Source: Ruminococcaceae bacterium UBA6855
Lineage (GTDB): Bacteria > Bacillota > Clostridia > Oscillospirales > Acutalibacteraceae
Reading direction: 5' to 3'
DNA: 28,056 bases
Assembly: GCA_002451755.1 (NCBI GenBank)
Contig: DKDF01000113.1
Location: 42,402 to 70,457, forward strand
Shown here: in pieces, positions 13,214-20,412 of the stretch
Position numbering within the stretch: position 1 is the stretch's first letter
Layout: each line of letters opens with the position of its first letter
Translations under genes and position numbers: made by a program
The notes under the pieces: model-generated
Seen by the model: only the letters and a program-made list of their open reading frames with translations
Told to the model about the DNA's origin: nothing
Databases searched by the model: none

Positions 13214-14170
13214 TTATACTCCCCTGCCGAGCACGGCGTTCATGTTTTTGACAAGCGGGTTCATGATGAGCGGAATGAGCGTACCCGCCTTTACAAAGCA
13301 ATAGACCTCGTTCCACAGGGCGTAAAATGCAAGCTTCTGCTCCGCTTTTTCGCTCGCGCCGTATTTTTTGAGATATGTATCGCAGAGGAAGAAGCGTTTT
13401 CCTGTCAGGTTATTGAACTGGAACAAATCATATTCGCGGTCGGCATACATGGAGTTGAGCGGATCTATAAATCCCGTTATCCGGAGCCCCTTGCCGACCA
13501 TTATGTTGCCGACATTCAAATCGCCGTGGATAAGGCAGGCGTCAGAGACGGGCTGGGAGAAGATATCCGAGAATTTATCTCTCGCGCGGCTCATGGTCGA
13601 GACTATCTCAGATGACAGCTGTCCGTTCTCCGAGAGCTGTTTTGCAGCCGAATAGACATCATTCATGAACGGCTCGTAGCATTCGAGCCAGGATGAGAAC
13701 TGCGGGTTTATTGTGTCGCCGAATTTGTCGCACCGACACTCGTGGATGCCGTGGAGCGCGTCGGTCACTTTATCGGCGAAGTCCAGCTTTGCGCTCTTCG
13801 AATAAAGCAGCTTGCCGAACGACATAAAGAGCGTGCTGCCCTCGATTTTGTCCATAACATAGCAGTCGAGCGGTATGCTGCCGTCGGCACTGCGGGAATA
13901 TAGAACTTTCGGCATACGCACGCCGCAGTTTTCGGACAAAAGCCGCAAATCGTGCGTCTCTTTTTCGAGCATTCCGTCTGCGCGCAGGAACTTGACAACC
14001 GCCTCACTGCCGTCGCCAAAGGTCACGCCAACCGCCGTGCCGAACGAGCCGCCGCCGAGATTCTTTGTTTTAACGCCGCTTTTGCCGAGTCCCTCTTCAC
14101 ATACGGCGAGCGCATATTCCGCCGCCTTTGGGGAATCAATGGATTTCGGGGTCACTCTTTCGACATTCAT
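13214..14170 (-). CDS. APH/choline-kinase-fold phosphotransferase
   Basis: A 318-residue kinase of the aminoglycoside/choline phosphotransferase superfamily (PF01636-like). An N-lobe with a glycine-rich GGGSFGTAVGVTF loop (39-51) and VVKFL lysine precedes the catalytic loop IHGDLNVGNIM and the metal-binding Asp in FIDPLNSMYADREYDL. Such proteins phosphorylate hydroxyl groups of small molecules such as sugars, aminoglycosides, choline or fructosamines. The hinge YVMDKIEGSTL fits. Nothing marks it as a dedicated resistance enzyme: no mobile DNA is near, and its partner is an esterase gene starting two bases after its stop. The ATG has GGAG upstream. Substrate unknown; a housekeeping kinase of a small alcohol is more likely than antibiotic resistance. 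Confidence 0.82.
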   Translation of the reverse strand: MNVERVTPKSIDSPKAAEYALAVCEEGLGKSGVKTKNLGGGSFGTAVGVTFGDGSEAVVKFLRADGMLEKETHDLRLLSENCGVRMPKVLYSRSADGSIPLDCYVMDKIEGSTLFMSFGKLLYSKSAKLDFADKVTDALHGIHECRCDKFGDTINPQFSSWLECYEPFMNDVYSAAKQLSENGQLSSEIVSTMSRARDKFSDIFSQPVSDACLIHGDLNVGNIMVGKGLRITGFIDPLNSMYADREYDLFQFNNLTGKRFFLCDTYLKKYGASEKAEQKLAFYALWNEVYCFVKAGTLIPLIMNPLVKNMNAVLGRGV

Positions 14171-14234
14171 AGCACCGCTCCGTTTCGTGTTTGTTCAATA
14201 TAAATTCTATCAAATTCCGCAGAAATATAAAATA

Positions 14235-14264
14235 TCCCGGGGACGCTTTTTTCTATCCCCGGGA
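14235..14264 (-). terminator. Terminator of the LCP-AraC unit
   Basis: A 9-bp perfect stem, TCCCGGGGA (14235-14243) and TCCCCGGGA (14256-14264), with a 12-base loop, starting a few bases after the AraC stop codon. On the minus strand it is followed by the T-rich TATTTTATATTT. The remaining gap to the kinase gene (14171-14234) is AT-rich and may hold the kinase promoter, but no convincing pair of boxes was found. Confidence 0.72.
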
Positions 14265-14268
14265 AACT

Positions 14269-15216
14269 TTATTCTGCCATTTTTCTGTATGCGTTCGGCG
14301 TCATGCCGTAAGATGCGAAGAACTGCTTATATAATCCTGACGGGTTATTATACCCAGCCTCGCGGGCGATTTCGCCTATCGGAAGATCGGTGTCCGCCAC
14401 GAGCTGAGCCGCTTTTTGCAGCTTGTAGGACAGCAGCAGTTCCGAAAAGCTCGCTCCGAGGCGTTCCTTTATCATGCGCCCGGCGTATTTTTCGCTGTAG
14501 CCGAGCGTTGACGCGAAGCCACGAAGAGACGCGAAGCCGATATTCTCGGCGAAATAGTGATTCAGCTCATCTGCAAGATGCCCGTCTCTATCGCGCTCGC
14601 CGCGCAGAAGTTCAATAAATAGAAGTGAAAGATAATTTTCAACAGCGCGTTCGGAATAGTCCGCGCCGCCGTAATATTCGCCGAGCAGGCGCATGACGAT
14701 GAAATTGACCTGTTCGGAAGTTTTATCGAACACGGTCATTTCACTGCCGATTTTCAAATTATCGGCGCATTTTTCAAATAGCTCCGCCGGAATGACGGTT
14801 TTTATTATATTATCGCCCTTGCGGCTCTTTTCGAGAGAATGCACCGTCCCGGGAGGAAGAAGGCACGCCTGACCTTTTTTGAGCGTCAATTTTCGCTCAG
14901 GATTTTTGAAGTGCTGGGTACATTCGCCGGACAGGACATAGATAAATTCATAGAACGAGTGTCCGTGATAATATGGCTGCTGGCAGGCGGTATGCTTTCG
15001 CATATGGAATTTGTCGGACTTTCTTGTCGGGATGAACAGTTGCCCGTCCGTACCAAGAGTTTCGCGCATGGACTTGTCAAAACCCACGGAGACTATGCTG
15101 TCCGCCTCTTCGAATTCTTCGGATATCATTTGTCTTATGGCAGTTTCCGACAGGGTTACATTATAATCCTCGCGTTCGTGGCGTTCAAGAAGCTGAGAAA
15201 ATCCGCTGTTCGTCAT
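14269..15216 (-). CDS. AraC-family regulator with N-terminal cupin
   Basis: A 315-residue AraC/XylS-type regulator. The N-terminal half holds a cupin sensor (about 75-150): YYHGHSFYEFIYVLSGEC with His84, His86 and Glu90, and PPGTVHS with His126, the usual sugar- or metal-binding positions. The C-terminal 100 residues hold the double helix-turn-helix: FASTLGYSEKYAGRMIKERLGASFSELL and the signature second half LPIGEIAREAGYNNPSGLYKQFFASYGMTPNAYRK. The chosen ATG (15216) lies 9 bases after GAGG; a TTG at 15231 overlapping the LCP stop is possible. It is last in the polysaccharide cluster, coupled to the LCP gene. I infer it controls this or a linked glycan locus; the inducer is unknown. Confidence 0.88.
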   Translation of the reverse strand: MTNSGFSQLLERHEREDYNVTLSETAIRQMISEEFEEADSIVSVGFDKSMRETLGTDGQLFIPTRKSDKFHMRKHTACQQPYYHGHSFYEFIYVLSGECTQHFKNPERKLTLKKGQACLLPPGTVHSLEKSRKGDNIIKTVIPAELFEKCADNLKIGSEMTVFDKTSEQVNFIVMRLLGEYYGGADYSERAVENYLSLLFIELLRGERDRDGHLADELNHYFAENIGFASLRGFASTLGYSEKYAGRMIKERLGASFSELLLSYKLQKAAQLVADTDLPIGEIAREAGYNNPSGLYKQFFASYGMTPNAYRKMAE

Positions 15217-15227
15217 AGCATTGTGCC

Positions 15228-16568
15228 TCAATCGTTCTCCGCTTCAGGTTCTGCCGCCGTTGCGGGCTCTGCCGAAGGAGATGCAGTCTCATGTGCCGCC
15301 GTAGCTTCGGTCGGCTGAGTTTCAATTTGACTTGTCTGCGCGGGCGAAGTATGGCTGCTCTGCGCGCGTGTGCCGGAGGCAGTCGAGCCGCCGAGGGTCG
15401 GGACGAGCCCCTGATTATACAAATCTATCGCCGAGACATGGTCGCTGCCGATATTAATATTCGTCTTGCCGTAGAGCGCCAATTGGAGCTCGCGCGCGGC
15501 GACGGGATAATCGATGACCCAGGTGTCAAGCTGCATTCTCGCCACACGCCCGTAATAAGTATAGAGCTTCGCCGCGATATAGTTGCCCTCCGAGGGCATG
15601 ACCATCTGCGCTATATCGTAGTTCATCCACTTCTGGGCGAACGCCTGAGTCAGGAGCGAGATTATCTCTCCCCTGCCGTAATTTGTATGAACATTCGGCA
15701 GGACGATATCCATAGCGTTGTTGAGCTGACCCAGGGACGCGCCCTGTGCGCTCTTTATGAGTGCGGTTATTATCGTGCGCTGTCTCGCGGTTCTGCCGAG
15801 ATCGCCCGCCGCATCGACATGGCGGATGCGGGTATATACGAGCGCCTGCGCTCCGTTGAGCTTCACGGCATCGCCGGACTGAATTTTATCTATCTGAGTA
15901 GTTGTGCGGTTGATATACTCCGCCTCATACGGCTCAATTTTCAGCGTCACGCCGCCGAGCGCATCGATAAGCTTCGGAAAGCTCTTGAAATCGACGCTGA
16001 TATAATGATCTATTTCTATCTTGTAGTCGTTTTCGAGCGTTTCGATAAGAACGGGATAGCCGCCCCATCTATATGAATGGTTGAGCTTGCAGCAGCGCTC
16101 GGGATTTCTCACCGCGTCGGGGATATTCATATATGTATAGCTGTCACGCAGGAAAGAGACGAGGGTTATCTTCTTCGTGCGCTTGTTGAGTGAGAGCAGG
16201 ATAAGGGCATCCGAACGGCCGGTGTTGCTCTCGGCATCGTCAACGCCGATAAGCAGGACGTTTATAACATTCTTGCTCGAATATTTTGCGCCGCCGTTCT
16301 TCGCCCACGCCGTTATGAGCGCGTCGAGACCGGAAGTGTCCGCCGCATCATACATATCGTCGAACTCGTCCTCGGGCGCGAGGGTATAATCCTGGTCTAC
16401 CTTTCCATCCTTATCTATATTGATAAGACCGACTTTTGTAAAAATATAAACGCCCATAATCACAGCCGCAAGCACCAACACCGCAACGACAACGGCAATA
16501 AATATCTTCAGATTTTTCTTGTTATTATCCATGAAGAACTCTTTTGCACTTCGTTTCTTTTCGCTCAT
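15228..16568 (-). CDS. LytR-CpsA-Psr (LCP) family cell-wall glycopolymer ligase
   Basis: A 446-residue membrane-anchored LCP protein, the family that moves undecaprenyl-linked glycopolymers or capsule onto peptidoglycan outside the cell. A short cytoplasmic N-terminus is followed by one helix (about 21-43). The extracellular LCP domain (about 98-310) shows NVLLIGVDDAESNTGRSDAL (103-122), the pyrophosphate-binding Arg in VSFLRDSY (137-144), and ARQRTIITAL later on. The final ~75 residues are a Ser/Thr/Ala/Glu-rich disordered tail. The ATG at 16568 has AAGGAG eight bases upstream. It follows the kinase terminator and is probably transcribed with AraC from its own weak promoter. It is the likely last step for the polymer built by this cluster. 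Confidence 0.92.
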   Translation of the reverse strand: MSEKKRSAKEFFMDNNKKNLKIFIAVVVAVLVLAAVIMGVYIFTKVGLINIDKDGKVDQDYTLAPEDEFDDMYDAADTSGLDALITAWAKNGGAKYSSKNVINVLLIGVDDAESNTGRSDALILLSLNKRTKKITLVSFLRDSYTYMNIPDAVRNPERCCKLNHSYRWGGYPVLIETLENDYKIEIDHYISVDFKSFPKLIDALGGVTLKIEPYEAEYINRTTTQIDKIQSGDAVKLNGAQALVYTRIRHVDAAGDLGRTARQRTIITALIKSAQGASLGQLNNAMDIVLPNVHTNYGRGEIISLLTQAFAQKWMNYDIAQMVMPSEGNYIAAKLYTYYGRVARMQLDTWVIDYPVAARELQLALYGKTNINIGSDHVSAIDLYNQGLVPTLGGSTASGTRAQSSHTSPAQTSQIETQPTEATAAHETASPSAEPATAAEPEAEND

Positions 16569-16607
16569 AGGACATTCTCCTTCGTTCGCGCACACACGCA
16601 TTTTCTG

Positions 16608-16635
16608 TTTTTATCTTACCATACAACGGAATCAA
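16608..16635 (-). promoter_or_regulatory. Possible promoter of the LCP-AraC unit
   Basis: On the minus strand TTGATT (16635-16630), a 16-base spacer and TAAAAA (16613-16608) lie between the kinase terminator and the LCP start. Both boxes are imperfect, so the call rests mainly on the need for a promoter after the upstream terminator. Confidence 0.35.
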
Positions 16636-16673
16636 TTTCCACCGTCTTATATATTTTCGGCAGAATACACATA

Positions 16674-16703
16674 AAAAGAGCAGCCCGCAAGGACTGCTCT
16701 TTT
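16674..16703 (-). terminator. Terminator after the tyrosine kinase gene
   Basis: A 10-bp perfect stem, AAAAGAGCAG (16674-16683) and CTGCTCTTTT (16694-16703), with a 10-base loop. On the minus strand it is followed by CTTTTTATG-type Ts. It begins a few bases after the kinase stop and separates modulator-kinase from LCP-AraC. Confidence 0.82.
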
Positions 16704-16707
16704 AGCT

Positions 16708-17517
16708 TTATTTCGATTTCTGAGACTCGTTTTTAGAACTGCTCTTGGTATTCTTGGCGGTTTTTGCGTTCTCCGCTCCGTGAACATAGGCATAAGTGTA
16801 ATTATACTTATACTTGCCGCGGTAGTAATATCCGCCGCGCTCATCATCGACGCAGTTGAGGACAAAGCCGACTATCTTAGCATCGGCAAACTCAAGCTGG
16901 CTGACAACATTAACGAGCTCCTCTTTCTTTGTCGAGCCGGGGCGGACGACTATAACAGCGCCGTTGGTATACTTCGAGATGACCGCCGCATCGATAACCG
17001 CAGAAACGGGCGGAGTGTCAATGAATATATAGTCATATCTCTCTTTGAGCGTCTCCATGAGCTCGGCAAGAGCCTCGCTACTCAGAAGCTCGCTGGGGTT
17101 GGGCGGAAGATAGCCCGAGAATATGACATCGAGATTATAGTCGTCTATTCTGACTATAGCCTCTTCGAGGGTGCAGGCATTGACAAGCACATTTGTAAGA
17201 CCGGGCGACGACTTGCGCGCAAGAAGCCTGTTGATATTCGGGCGGCGCAGGTCGCAGTCTATAAGCAGGACCTTTACATTTGTTTCGGCAAAGGTTATCG
17301 CGGTGTTGAGCACATTTATGCTCTTGCCGTCGCTCATGCCGCAGCTTGTGAATTCGACGACCTTGCAGCCCTTGCCGGGCATCGAGAAAATGATGTTGCT
17401 TCGCAGGGTGTTGTATGCTTCGTCGACGATGAAGCTGGTGTTGTCGCCGAGGATATATTTACGCTCGGACGGAGAATGGTGATCGCTGACTTTATGTTTT
17501 CTTCTTATAAGCTTCAT
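16708..17517 (-). CDS. BY-type tyrosine kinase for exopolysaccharide control (CpsD/Wze-like)
   Basis: A 269-residue bacterial tyrosine kinase of the CpsD/CapB/Wze type, which with its membrane modulator controls polysaccharide chain length through cycles of autophosphorylation. Motifs: EAYNTLRSNI (33-42), Walker A SCGMSDGKS (58-66, in place of the common PGEGKS), Walker A' LLIDCDLRRP (84-93) and Walker B FIDTPP (165-170). The C-terminal tail holds a tyrosine cluster (Tyr230-232, 236, 238, 240, 242 and 244), the phosphorylation site of these kinases, followed by a Lys/Ser-rich end. As in most Firmicutes, kinase and membrane activator are separate proteins; the genes overlap by four bases (ATGA). 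Confidence 0.93.
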   Translation of the reverse strand: MKLIRRKHKVSDHHSPSERKYILGDNTSFIVDEAYNTLRSNIIFSMPGKGCKVVEFTSCGMSDGKSINVLNTAITFAETNVKVLLIDCDLRRPNINRLLARKSSPGLTNVLVNACTLEEAIVRIDDYNLDVIFSGYLPPNPSELLSSEALAELMETLKERYDYIFIDTPPVSAVIDAAVISKYTNGAVIVVRPGSTKKEELVNVVSQLEFADAKIVGFVLNCVDDERGGYYYRGKYKYNYTYAYVHGAENAKTAKNTKSSSKNESQKSK

Positions 17518-18260
17518 TTAGACGCGCCCCCTTTCTTCGAAAAGAAGCCTTTCTTTCTTTCGCCGTTGTCGTCATAGAGAGTGAAATTCGGTATCTTGCC
17601 GACGACGGGAGCATCGAAGAGCTTGGCTATATCATCCTCGTCCTCGATATAGGAATTGAAGAGAACGAGCAGAACGATTATTGCAAAAGTGAGTCCCGCG
17701 CCTATAACACAGCCGATAAGGGTGAGTTTCTTGTAGGAGGGATATGCTATTCCTTCGGGCACGCGCGCAAGGTCGACGACCTTGACCGAGCTTCCCTCAA
17801 CAAGATTCATTATGGCGTCCGGGGCAACTTTGGCTATCTCATTGACTATCTTAGCCGCCTCTTCGGGGTCGTTGTTGTTGATGGATATTTTAAGTATGGG
17901 TGTATCCTCAACAGCCTCGGCGGTGAACGATGCGCGTATGGCATCGACATTGTAGTTCTCTCCGAGCTTTTCCTTGACTCTGTTGAGAACATTGTCGCTC
18001 GTAAGCAGTCCCTGATATGTAGTAACCAGGTTCTGGGACGCGCTGAGGTCGGAGGAATATATTTTTTCGTCGTTCTCGCCGGTGTAGTTCTGAATATAAA
18101 TAGTTGCAGTCGCCTTGTACTGCGGAGTTATAAAGAACTTGGCATAAAGGAACACGCCGGAACCGCAGACAATGCCGACAAGCAATATCAGCCAGAGTCT
18201 TTTGAGAACTTCAAAGAAAAGGCGTTTAAGGTCAACGTCAAATGTTTTAAGTTTTTCCAT
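17514..18260 (-). CDS. Wzz/CapA-like chain-length modulator and kinase activator
   Basis: A 248-residue polysaccharide co-polymerase. It has two membrane helices (about 22-41 and 179-201) around an extracellular Wzz domain (YKATATIYIQNY, DLSASQNLVTTYQGLLTS, DPEEAAKIVNEIA) with the pre-helix segment ARVPEGIAYPSYKK. The cytoplasmic tail (202-248) would dock on and activate the following kinase. The ATG at 18260 follows GAGAGGGG; an earlier in-frame start lies upstream of the promoter boxes and is rejected. It is first in a unit that starts at the promoter 18301-18329, so its expression can differ from that of the glycosyltransferases upstream. Confidence 0.92.
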   Translation of the reverse strand: MEKLKTFDVDLKRLFFEVLKRLWLILLVGIVCGSGVFLYAKFFITPQYKATATIYIQNYTGENDEKIYSSDLSASQNLVTTYQGLLTSDNVLNRVKEKLGENYNVDAIRASFTAEAVEDTPILKISINNNDPEEAAKIVNEIAKVAPDAIMNLVEGSSVKVVDLARVPEGIAYPSYKKLTLIGCVIGAGLTFAIIVLLVLFNSYIEDEDDIAKLFDAPVVGKIPNFTLYDDNGERKKGFFSKKGGASK

Positions 18261-18300
18261 AAGCAATCCCCTCTCGGTGTCGTGGATATACAACATTATA

Positions 18301-18329
18301 ATTATACATACAGCGACACGGTTTATCAA
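18301..18329 (-). promoter_or_regulatory. Internal promoter ahead of the modulator-kinase genes
   Basis: On the minus strand TTGATA (18329-18324), a 17-base spacer and perfect TATAAT (18306-18301), in the 86-base gap between the nucleotidyltransferase-like gene and the modulator gene. The words GTGTCG (18277-18282) and CGACAC (18314-18319) form an inverted repeat flanking the -10 and could be a regulator site; that part is speculative. Confidence 0.75.
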
Positions 18330-18346
18330 GTTATTTTTACTTTTTC

Positions 18347-19489
18347 TTACTTTACACCAAAACGGCGCATCATTTCCTTATAATTTTTGACAGCCTCGCC
18401 GTCTGCATCCTTCACTCCGCGCATCCACGCACGAAGCTCGCGAAACTGAGTGAATATTATTTTAACCGCTCTGACGGCATAGGCTATCGGCAAAAATACA
18501 GGGAATTTGTCAACTATCCTGCTGCGGCGGCGCATCTCGGACGAAGAGATAAACAGCTTTCGCTTGAGCGCTGCGGAGAATGTGTTGCTGCCGTCCTCAT
18601 TCGCGAGGTACATCACCATATTCGCTGCCTTGCCGTAGCTCCCCGACTCAAAGACATATTCGCCCATCTCGTCGAGCAGTCCGCTCTCCGGCTCATCGCC
18701 GAACCAATGGAGCGAGAGCGCCTTGAGATTATTCATAACCTCGTCCAAATTATAGCGTTCGAAGACGGAATTTATCTTCACCCAATCGAGCTCGTCCTTA
18801 TATTTTTTCATATAGAGCGCCATATCGGCAAAGAATCTGACGCCGACTCCGCCCTGATGGAAATGACCGAAAAGATGACCCATAAGAAAAATATAATTGT
18901 CGCTCGGGTCGAAGTGATATTCGAATCCGTTGCCGTCGGTGAGCTGCCACGGCGGCGCAAAGTATGTATCGAGCCCGGTCTCGCGCTGATGGTCGAGCAC
19001 GGATTCGTGAACCTCGACCGAGATAAACGGATCGCGGTGGAAAACATCGTGGTGTCCCTTATGTCCCTCGAAGCTGTACCCCGCCTGCGTGAGAACTTCT
19101 TTTATCTTCTCGTGGCTGTCGAGATCGGCGTAGACATCTATATCCGCCATCTCGCGCATATCCTCGGACGGATAGAGCTGGGCGACATCCGCGCCCTTGA
19201 GAAAGATATGCTTTATCCCCGCAGACGAAAACAGGTTTTCGAGCTCGCCGCGCGTCATCTTCTGATTGGCACACTTGAACATGAGCATATTATGGCTGCC
19301 CTGAAGCTCCGTGACGATATTCGTCGGGACATTTCTGTTTTTGCGCAGGGCGTACCACAATATATTTGTCATATTATGCTCGCGGGCAAGCTCCAGCAGC
19401 TTTTCAAAATCGCCGCTGAAATCATCCGCACGGCCGCCTTCGAGCACGGTGCGCACAAGAAAAATATAATCTTCGTAAAGCTTCTTCAC
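18347..19489 (-). CDS. Nucleotidyltransferase-fold protein, PF14907 type
   Basis: A 380-residue protein resembling the uncharacterised nucleotidyltransferase family NTP_transf_5 (PF14907), often encoded in polysaccharide clusters. The core motif is IKHIFLKGADVAQLYP (92-107) followed by EDMREMADIDVYAD (109-122): a conserved Lys98, Arg112 and the metal-binding DxD of Asp116-Asp118. A His-rich stretch (GHKGHHDVFHRDPF, 137-150) and HLFGHFHQGGVG follow. The start is GTG at 19489 after GGAGGA. It lies 15 bases after the GT14-like gene and is last before the internal promoter. Whether it transfers a nucleotidyl group, or has become something else, is unknown; I infer a role in modifying or priming the polymer. 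Confidence 0.78.
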   Translation of the reverse strand: MKKLYEDYIFLVRTVLEGGRADDFSGDFEKLLELAREHNMTNILWYALRKNRNVPTNIVTELQGSHNMLMFKCANQKMTRGELENLFSSAGIKHIFLKGADVAQLYPSEDMREMADIDVYADLDSHEKIKEVLTQAGYSFEGHKGHHDVFHRDPFISVEVHESVLDHQRETGLDTYFAPPWQLTDGNGFEYHFDPSDNYIFLMGHLFGHFHQGGVGVRFFADMALYMKKYKDELDWVKINSVFERYNLDEVMNNLKALSLHWFGDEPESGLLDEMGEYVFESGSYGKAANMVMYLANEDGSNTFSAALKRKLFISSSEMRRRSRIVDKFPVFLPIAYAVRAVKIIFTQFRELRAWMRGVKDADGEAVKNYKEMMRRFGVK

Positions 19490-19504
19490 TTATATCCTCC
19501 GCTT

Positions 19505-20368
19505 TCAGCCGTTGAGAACGGCCGAAGTTATCTTCCTGACTATTTTATCATCCTGAACGATGCTGAATTTTCTGGCAAAGAGACAGCCGGAATTCATCAG
19601 CTCGTCATAATCCTCTGTTTTGAATGTGTACGGGTGACCGCGCGTCCAGTCGATATAGCGCAGACACGCTTCGTGGTCATCGTCGAACTTCTTGCTGTGC
19701 AGATTATCTGCAAAGCTTGAATTTATCATCACCGTCTGAACAAAGAATTCATCCGGAATATATGTGTGCCTGAACTGCTTGAACACAAATGATTTTTGCG
19801 AAATGAGATATTTTGCAAACTCGCCGGTCACGCTGAACCACTGCGAGCCGCGCTGTATCTTATTGCCCTTTATTCTGTTTATCCCGAACATACGCCCGAG
19901 AACAGTCTCCGCTTTTGTGACAAGGCGGTTAAAGAAAGTTCTTCTGCCGGAGGCAAAATGATAATACCTGACGCGCTCAAGCTCCTTTTCGGTCGGCTCG
20001 GGTGCGCCGAAATGGACGAACTCTTCACCTTTATGGGCATCGAAATAGCGGTGTATCTCATCCTGATTTTTCAGCGGCAGATCCGCGCCGGAGATGAGAT
20101 GGACATAGTCATATTCTCGTCCGCTCTCGAACGCAGCTTCGAGCAGCTCATACTCGCATCTGACCATGTCGAATCCGCCCCATCTTATATGGATACGCGG
20201 GACGAACTCAACGCGGGAGTTTTGCAGAACATTTTGGATTCTGCCGATATCGAGCTTTGAATGGGAATCGATGTGTATATAAATGTCATTGCGCTCGTCG
20301 TCGATACATTTGAGCAGACTTTCGAGCAGGTCGAACTGATCGTGGGCTATTATCAGATATGCGTGCAT
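19505..20368 (-). CDS. GT14-like glycosyltransferase (branching enzyme family)
   Basis: A 287-residue glycosyltransferase of the GT14/Branch family (PF02485), relatives of beta-1,6-N-acetylglucosaminyl- and xylosyltransferases. It shows the HAYLIIAHDQ opening (2-10), IYIHIDSHS (29-37), the family signature RWGGFDMVRCEYELLEAA (62-79), YDYVHLISGADLPLK (86-100) and GSQWFSV. GT14 enzymes are inverting and use no DxD metal site. No signal or membrane segment. Ribosome site GGAGGTG precedes the ATG. It follows the GT2 operon after a 44-base AT-rich gap without a clear promoter. It probably adds a side branch to the repeat unit; donor sugar unknown. Confidence 0.85.
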   Translation of the reverse strand: MHAYLIIAHDQFDLLESLLKCIDDERNDIYIHIDSHSKLDIGRIQNVLQNSRVEFVPRIHIRWGGFDMVRCEYELLEAAFESGREYDYVHLISGADLPLKNQDEIHRYFDAHKGEEFVHFGAPEPTEKELERVRYYHFASGRRTFFNRLVTKAETVLGRMFGINRIKGNKIQRGSQWFSVTGEFAKYLISQKSFVFKQFRHTYIPDEFFVQTVMINSSFADNLHSKKFDDDHEACLRYIDWTRGHPYTFKTEDYDELMNSGCLFARKFSIVQDDKIVRKITSAVLNG

Positions 20369-20412
20369 GGTGCACCTCCAATCAGCAATTATATACTATT
20401 TTATTTTTAACT

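Noticed and set aside
13214..14170. Aminoglycoside resistance gene
   Set aside because: Only the general APH-fold motifs are present; no resistance-specific features or mobile context were seen, and it is coupled to an esterase gene.
15291..16076. Plus-strand open frames of about 260 residues over the LCP gene, and similarly over the kinase gene (16780-17577)
   Set aside because: Shadows of well-supported minus-strand genes; translations show no motif and unusual composition.
18707..19720. 337-residue open frame on the plus strand over the nucleotidyltransferase-like and GT14 genes
   Set aside because: Antisense to two recognisable genes in a one-direction operon, with no recognisable domain or start signal.
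20369..20412. Promoter in the 44-base gap before the GT14-like gene
   Set aside because: A TATAAT-like word exists in this AT-rich stretch, but no credible -35 box lies at the right distance.
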